Shown here piece after piece: positions 61,601 through 64,000 of a DNA stretch of 64,000 nucleotides (within the stretch, counting starts at the first letter, position 1; each line of letters begins with the position of its first letter). A program made the translations under genes and the position numbers. Source of the stretch: Anisakis pegreffii (taxonomy: Eukaryota > Nematoda > Chromadorea > Rhabditida > Anisakidae); contig JAPYMA010000652.1 in the NCBI GenBank assembly GCA_035041965.1, forward strand, positions 1-64,000, read 5' to 3'. Under the pieces are notes generated by a model. The model worked only from the letters and a program-made list of their open reading frames with translations. It ran no database searches and was not told where the DNA came from.

Positions 61601-63893
61601 AATAAGCGCAAATTGTTCAAAGACTAACTGATTATTCAGAATATCAACTGGTTCAGGATATGGAATCTGAACAGCGAAGATAATGGCACAATTTCATTGC
61701 GAACCTCAAAAGGCTTCTCAGCTGGTGATTGCGTTATGTGCATCTCGTATTCAGCACGAAAAGGTACTTCGATCAGTTAGTTTCTCTTGACAGACTCCAT
61801 TTCGAGCTTAAACACATACTCCTCTTCAGGGTTTGCTTCGGGGTTTCAGTGTTCAACAGGACGCAATGTTTCAGGATGCCTCTCCGGTGGTACGTCAGAT
61901 GGGAAAGTGGCCACTTGGAAGCGTCGACGTGAACGTGGGAGCGATACGGACAGCATCGAAGAGGAATGGAAGCTTCAGGAAGCTGTCGATATTGGCACTC
62001 AGGTCAGTGTCTATGTCTTTACAACAATTAATTTGTGATCAATTGATTTGTGAGCAATTGATCACAAATTAATTGTTGTAATAATGAGTTGAGGTAGAAG
62101 TTGTTCAGGTGGTGATGGTACGTTGGGCGAACACTTGCAATTCGCTGGCCGTTTCGACGGGATTCGCAGTGACAATTCTGAAGGAGCAACCGATCCTGTC
62201 GTGTATGGGCGAGAATGTAGGCGAACATTCAGGGATTGATTATTCGTCGCATTTGATTCCTTCCATAGATCGCTGAAATATCCACTCACTCACCTTACTG
62301 TAGGGAAATTTCAAGGCTTTTTTTTCAGTTGGTCGCAATTCAAACCGGCAATATGAGTTTGTCATTGGTGCGACTGAAACCAATTGCCGAGCAACAGGAG
62401 GTGAAGTTGACCATCTCAGTGAAGGGTATTTTCGTCGGTGAGAAGCAGTTCGCTGTATGGAATCATGAACAGGTGAAGCTTTTTGTGTATAATCAAACTA
62501 TGCTGGCACTTTTTTACTTTAGGGGGGGAGGGGTCGCATGCGAGCAAGCTCGCGTACAATGATATAAACGCGCTCGCACACTACGAACGACGCTTTCACA
62601 TGGACCGAGGCCACGCCTACTGCGTATAGCTTCAGCCTAAGCCTAGGCTTGAGCTCGCTTGCCAGCCTCTGTTGTAGTTTCGAGCAATCTGAGGCTACGC
62701 TTAGATGAGGCTGAGGTCAAACTTAGGCTGAGGCCATGTGCAGTGGGCGTGGCATGCACGAGCGTGCTTGCGTGCGACTCCCCCCCAAAGTAAAAAAAGT
62801 TCCTCCCCAACAATGTTTGCCTCCGAGCGCAATGCCAAATTTCAGATTTTCATCTATGATGTTCTCGACTCGAACAATGCTCCGTTAAAAGCACACGTAG
62901 CGTCGAGTTTTGCGTGTGTTGTCTCCGGAGTGGGTATTTTCGAACAGAATGTCTACTGCTTGGAGGCAGATAGAATAAATGTTCGAACCATGCAAGTTGG
63001 TTGATTGGACATATCTTTTAAGTGTGCACTTTGATTGGTTGTCGTCAACCGGTTGCGGTTTTCAGGGTACAATAAAACAAACTTTATCGATGCCTGAAAT
63101 GGAGGGTGATGCACATTTAATTGATATACGCAAATGGTGGCTATGCGTTGCCACCTCGAACGGTTTCATCCGAATGTACGATCTTAGCAGAAGGTTAGCT
63201 TAGCTCTGCACCTGCACTTGAGAAGCATTTCATGAGGCGCGCAAAAGTAAAACTCTTGTTACGTTCTTCAGAGAGGCCAAACAACAGTATCATTCCAAGT
63301 ATGTGGTTGAATCGATCGACGGATTTCATCGGTTTCTAATGGTGAAACTAAATAATGACGGAACTCGTGTTAGTTTCACGTGTACAGTCGGCACTTCTAA
63401 AGAGGTGAGGGCTTAGGCTTTTTTTTCAAGAAAATTCTAAATTCAGAGAAAATAACCCTTGAATGCATATCAGCGAAAAGCTCGCTGCTAAATCATTACT
63501 TACGATTAATAAACCTTATAATTAGCATTCGTCGGAATTGGTAGCTAGCGCAGCTGTCAGCTGCAACGAATGCTAATTGTAAGATGAAAGAAAGTTTTAT
63601 TTATTCAAATTCAAATTGTACGCGTTTCGATAAGTACTTTGAATGTGTATCTCGTACTTTTTATTATAAAAAATTTTACTTGTCACGGTTGGAATAATCG
63701 TGCGTTGCTGGTAGACAGTTGTTGATTTTTTGTGTTGTTAGGTACAGTACTCATGCTTGAGCGTTTGGGATGCAGAATCGGACACAATCGCGTTTTTCAA
63801 TTTCGCCACCGGTATGACCGATCAGCAACAGTACGAGGCTGAAGCGGACGCGGCGCTTGCGCTCGGTCAACGACCCATGACGGCGGCTGTCAG
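58638..63893 (+). CDS. che-11: Intraflagellar transport protein 140 (CHE-11), N-terminal WD40 part
   Basis: This is a core subunit of the IFT-A complex for retrograde ciliary transport. Sixteen exons are visible: 58638-58808, 59340-59478, 59663-59757, 59892-60007, 60355-60547, 60666-60860, 61131-61268, 61380-61468, 61657-61763, 61830-62002, 62109-62216, 62329-62472, 62846-62995, 63066-63193, 63272-63404 and 63742-63893. They give 743 residues with all phases matching; the gene runs off the window. The N-terminus aligns with IFT140 at MAVLIEERVE (ATG at 58662; 58638 is the most upstream in-frame start). Then come WD40 blades: LKWHPNEDLIVVASNDGDL, MVWNWSASLLLTADK, LSGGTSDGKVATWK, MVRWANTCNSLAVSTGFAV. 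Strong IFT140 matches are GEKQFAVWNHEQ, QNVYCLEADRINVRTMQ and GTIKQTL...MYDLSRREAK. Full IFT140 is about 1400 aa, so the TPR half lies outside. Introns carry two GGCACTT elements and two hairpins. Confidence 0.94.
61030..61103. mobile_element. Minimal GGCACTT element, 74 bp, exact 8-bp target duplication
   Basis: GGCACTTGTTTACTTTGGGG and CCCCAAAGTAAACAAGTGCC are perfect mirror termini joined by a short GGTCGC...GCGACC centre. CTTCTTCC flanks both sides exactly (61022-61029 and 61104-61111). It lies in the IFT140 intron between exons 6 and 7, ending about 27 bp before the acceptor. Confidence 0.95.
62020..62080. repeat. Perfect 26-bp-arm hairpin in an IFT140 intron
   Basis: Arms 62020-62045 and 62055-62080 are exact reverse complements around a 9-base loop; the outer bases are TACAACAATTAATTTG. 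The hairpin occupies more than half of the 106-bp intron between exons 10 and 11. Confidence 0.95.
62505..62803. mobile_element. GGCACTT-family element, 299 bp, reverse orientation
   Basis: The left end is GGCACTTTTTTACTTTAGGG and the right end CCCCAAAGTAAAAAAAGTTCC (terminus mutated). The interior runs as the reverse complement of the copies at 40136 and 43699 (for example TGGACCGAGGCCACGCC near its left end). No target duplication can be found. It fills most of the IFT140 intron between exons 12 and 13, ending 42 bp before the next exon. Confidence 0.88.
63515..63583. repeat. Inverted repeat, 18-bp arms, in an IFT140 intron
   Basis: CTTATAATTAGCATTCGT (63515-63532) faces ACGAATGCTAATTGTAAG (63566-63583), with one mismatch. 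The 33-base interior contains GCTAGC and CAGCTGTCAGCTG. It is probably another foldback or MITE relic. Confidence 0.85.
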
Positions 63894-64000
63894 GTAGATT
63901 TTTTGTGTTGCTGTGGTGATGGTGGCGTAGCGTTCCGGAATTCGTGCTTGTCAGTTGGGTGAGGGTAAACGGGTGCTCGAGTCTGAATTCACAACCTGAC

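Noticed and set aside
62497..62811. Target duplication for the GGCACTT copy at 62505
   Set aside because: The left flank ACTATGCT has no counterpart after the right end. The right terminus is mutated, so the scar cannot be shown.
63894..64000. A seventeenth IFT140 exon at the window end
   Set aside because: Two acceptors (GCGTAG and TTGTCAG) give open frames, but the short stretch does not align convincingly with IFT140.
53877..64000. RPUSD2 and IFT140 as an operon
   Set aside because: The gap of about 1.45 kb with its own X-box sites is much longer than normal nematode operon spacing.

Overview
The window reads as nuclear DNA of a nematode. The evidence is a set of short-exon, intron-rich genes with strong TTTCAG acceptors; a nose-resistant-to-fluoxetine (NRF-6) type acyltransferase; an HNF4-like nuclear receptor; a chondroitin-proteoglycan-4-like secreted protein; a CHE-11/IFT140 gene with two nearby matches to the DAF-19/RFX X-box; and AT-rich introns full of AAT/AAC microsatellites. 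I cannot name the species or clade. All gene models below were spliced by hand from reading frames and GT/AG sites, without any search.

Layout. 1-7760: a very homogeneous tandem satellite with a 304-bp unit (about 25 units). 7872-9255: the first four exons of an SLC17-type (MFS) transporter on the minus strand; the rest of the gene is missing where the satellite begins, and a 30-bp inverted scrap of its own exon 3 lies at the junction. 9256-13613: no gene seen. 13614-29067 (minus): a complete 47-exon Mediator subunit MED13 (let-19) gene, about 2988 codons. 29068-36112: no convincing gene. 36113-36635 (minus): three phase-coherent exons, either the end of a small gene or an alternative C-terminus of the next gene. 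37118-41509 (minus): nuclear hormone receptor. 42398-46878 (minus): NRF-6-like acyltransferase, 11 exons, 725 aa. 48746-50187 (plus): CPG4-like secreted protein, 6 exons, 300 aa. 50705-51845 (minus): unrecognised 262-aa protein. 53877-57180 (plus): RPUSD2-type pseudouridine synthase, 10 exons, 508 aa. 58638 to the window end (plus): N-terminal WD40 half of IFT140, 16 exons.

Mobile DNA. Introns host a family of small terminal-inverted-repeat elements beginning GGCACTT and ending AAGTGCC. There are five copies, two of them reduced to little more than the joined termini; three carry exact 8-bp target duplications and a fourth has an offset one. A second inverted-repeat element, several perfect hairpins, a repeated 79-bp segment and a LINE C-terminal fragment are also present, nearly all inside introns.

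The genes do not form an operon or one pathway: transcription (MED13, nuclear receptor), lipid/acyl handling (NRF-6-like), RNA modification (RPUSD2) and cilia (IFT140) sit side by side. The most notable items are the GGCACTT element family, the satellite-truncated transporter with its inverted exon fragment, the paired X-box sites before IFT140, and recurrent 18-bp palindromes at MED13 splice acceptors.
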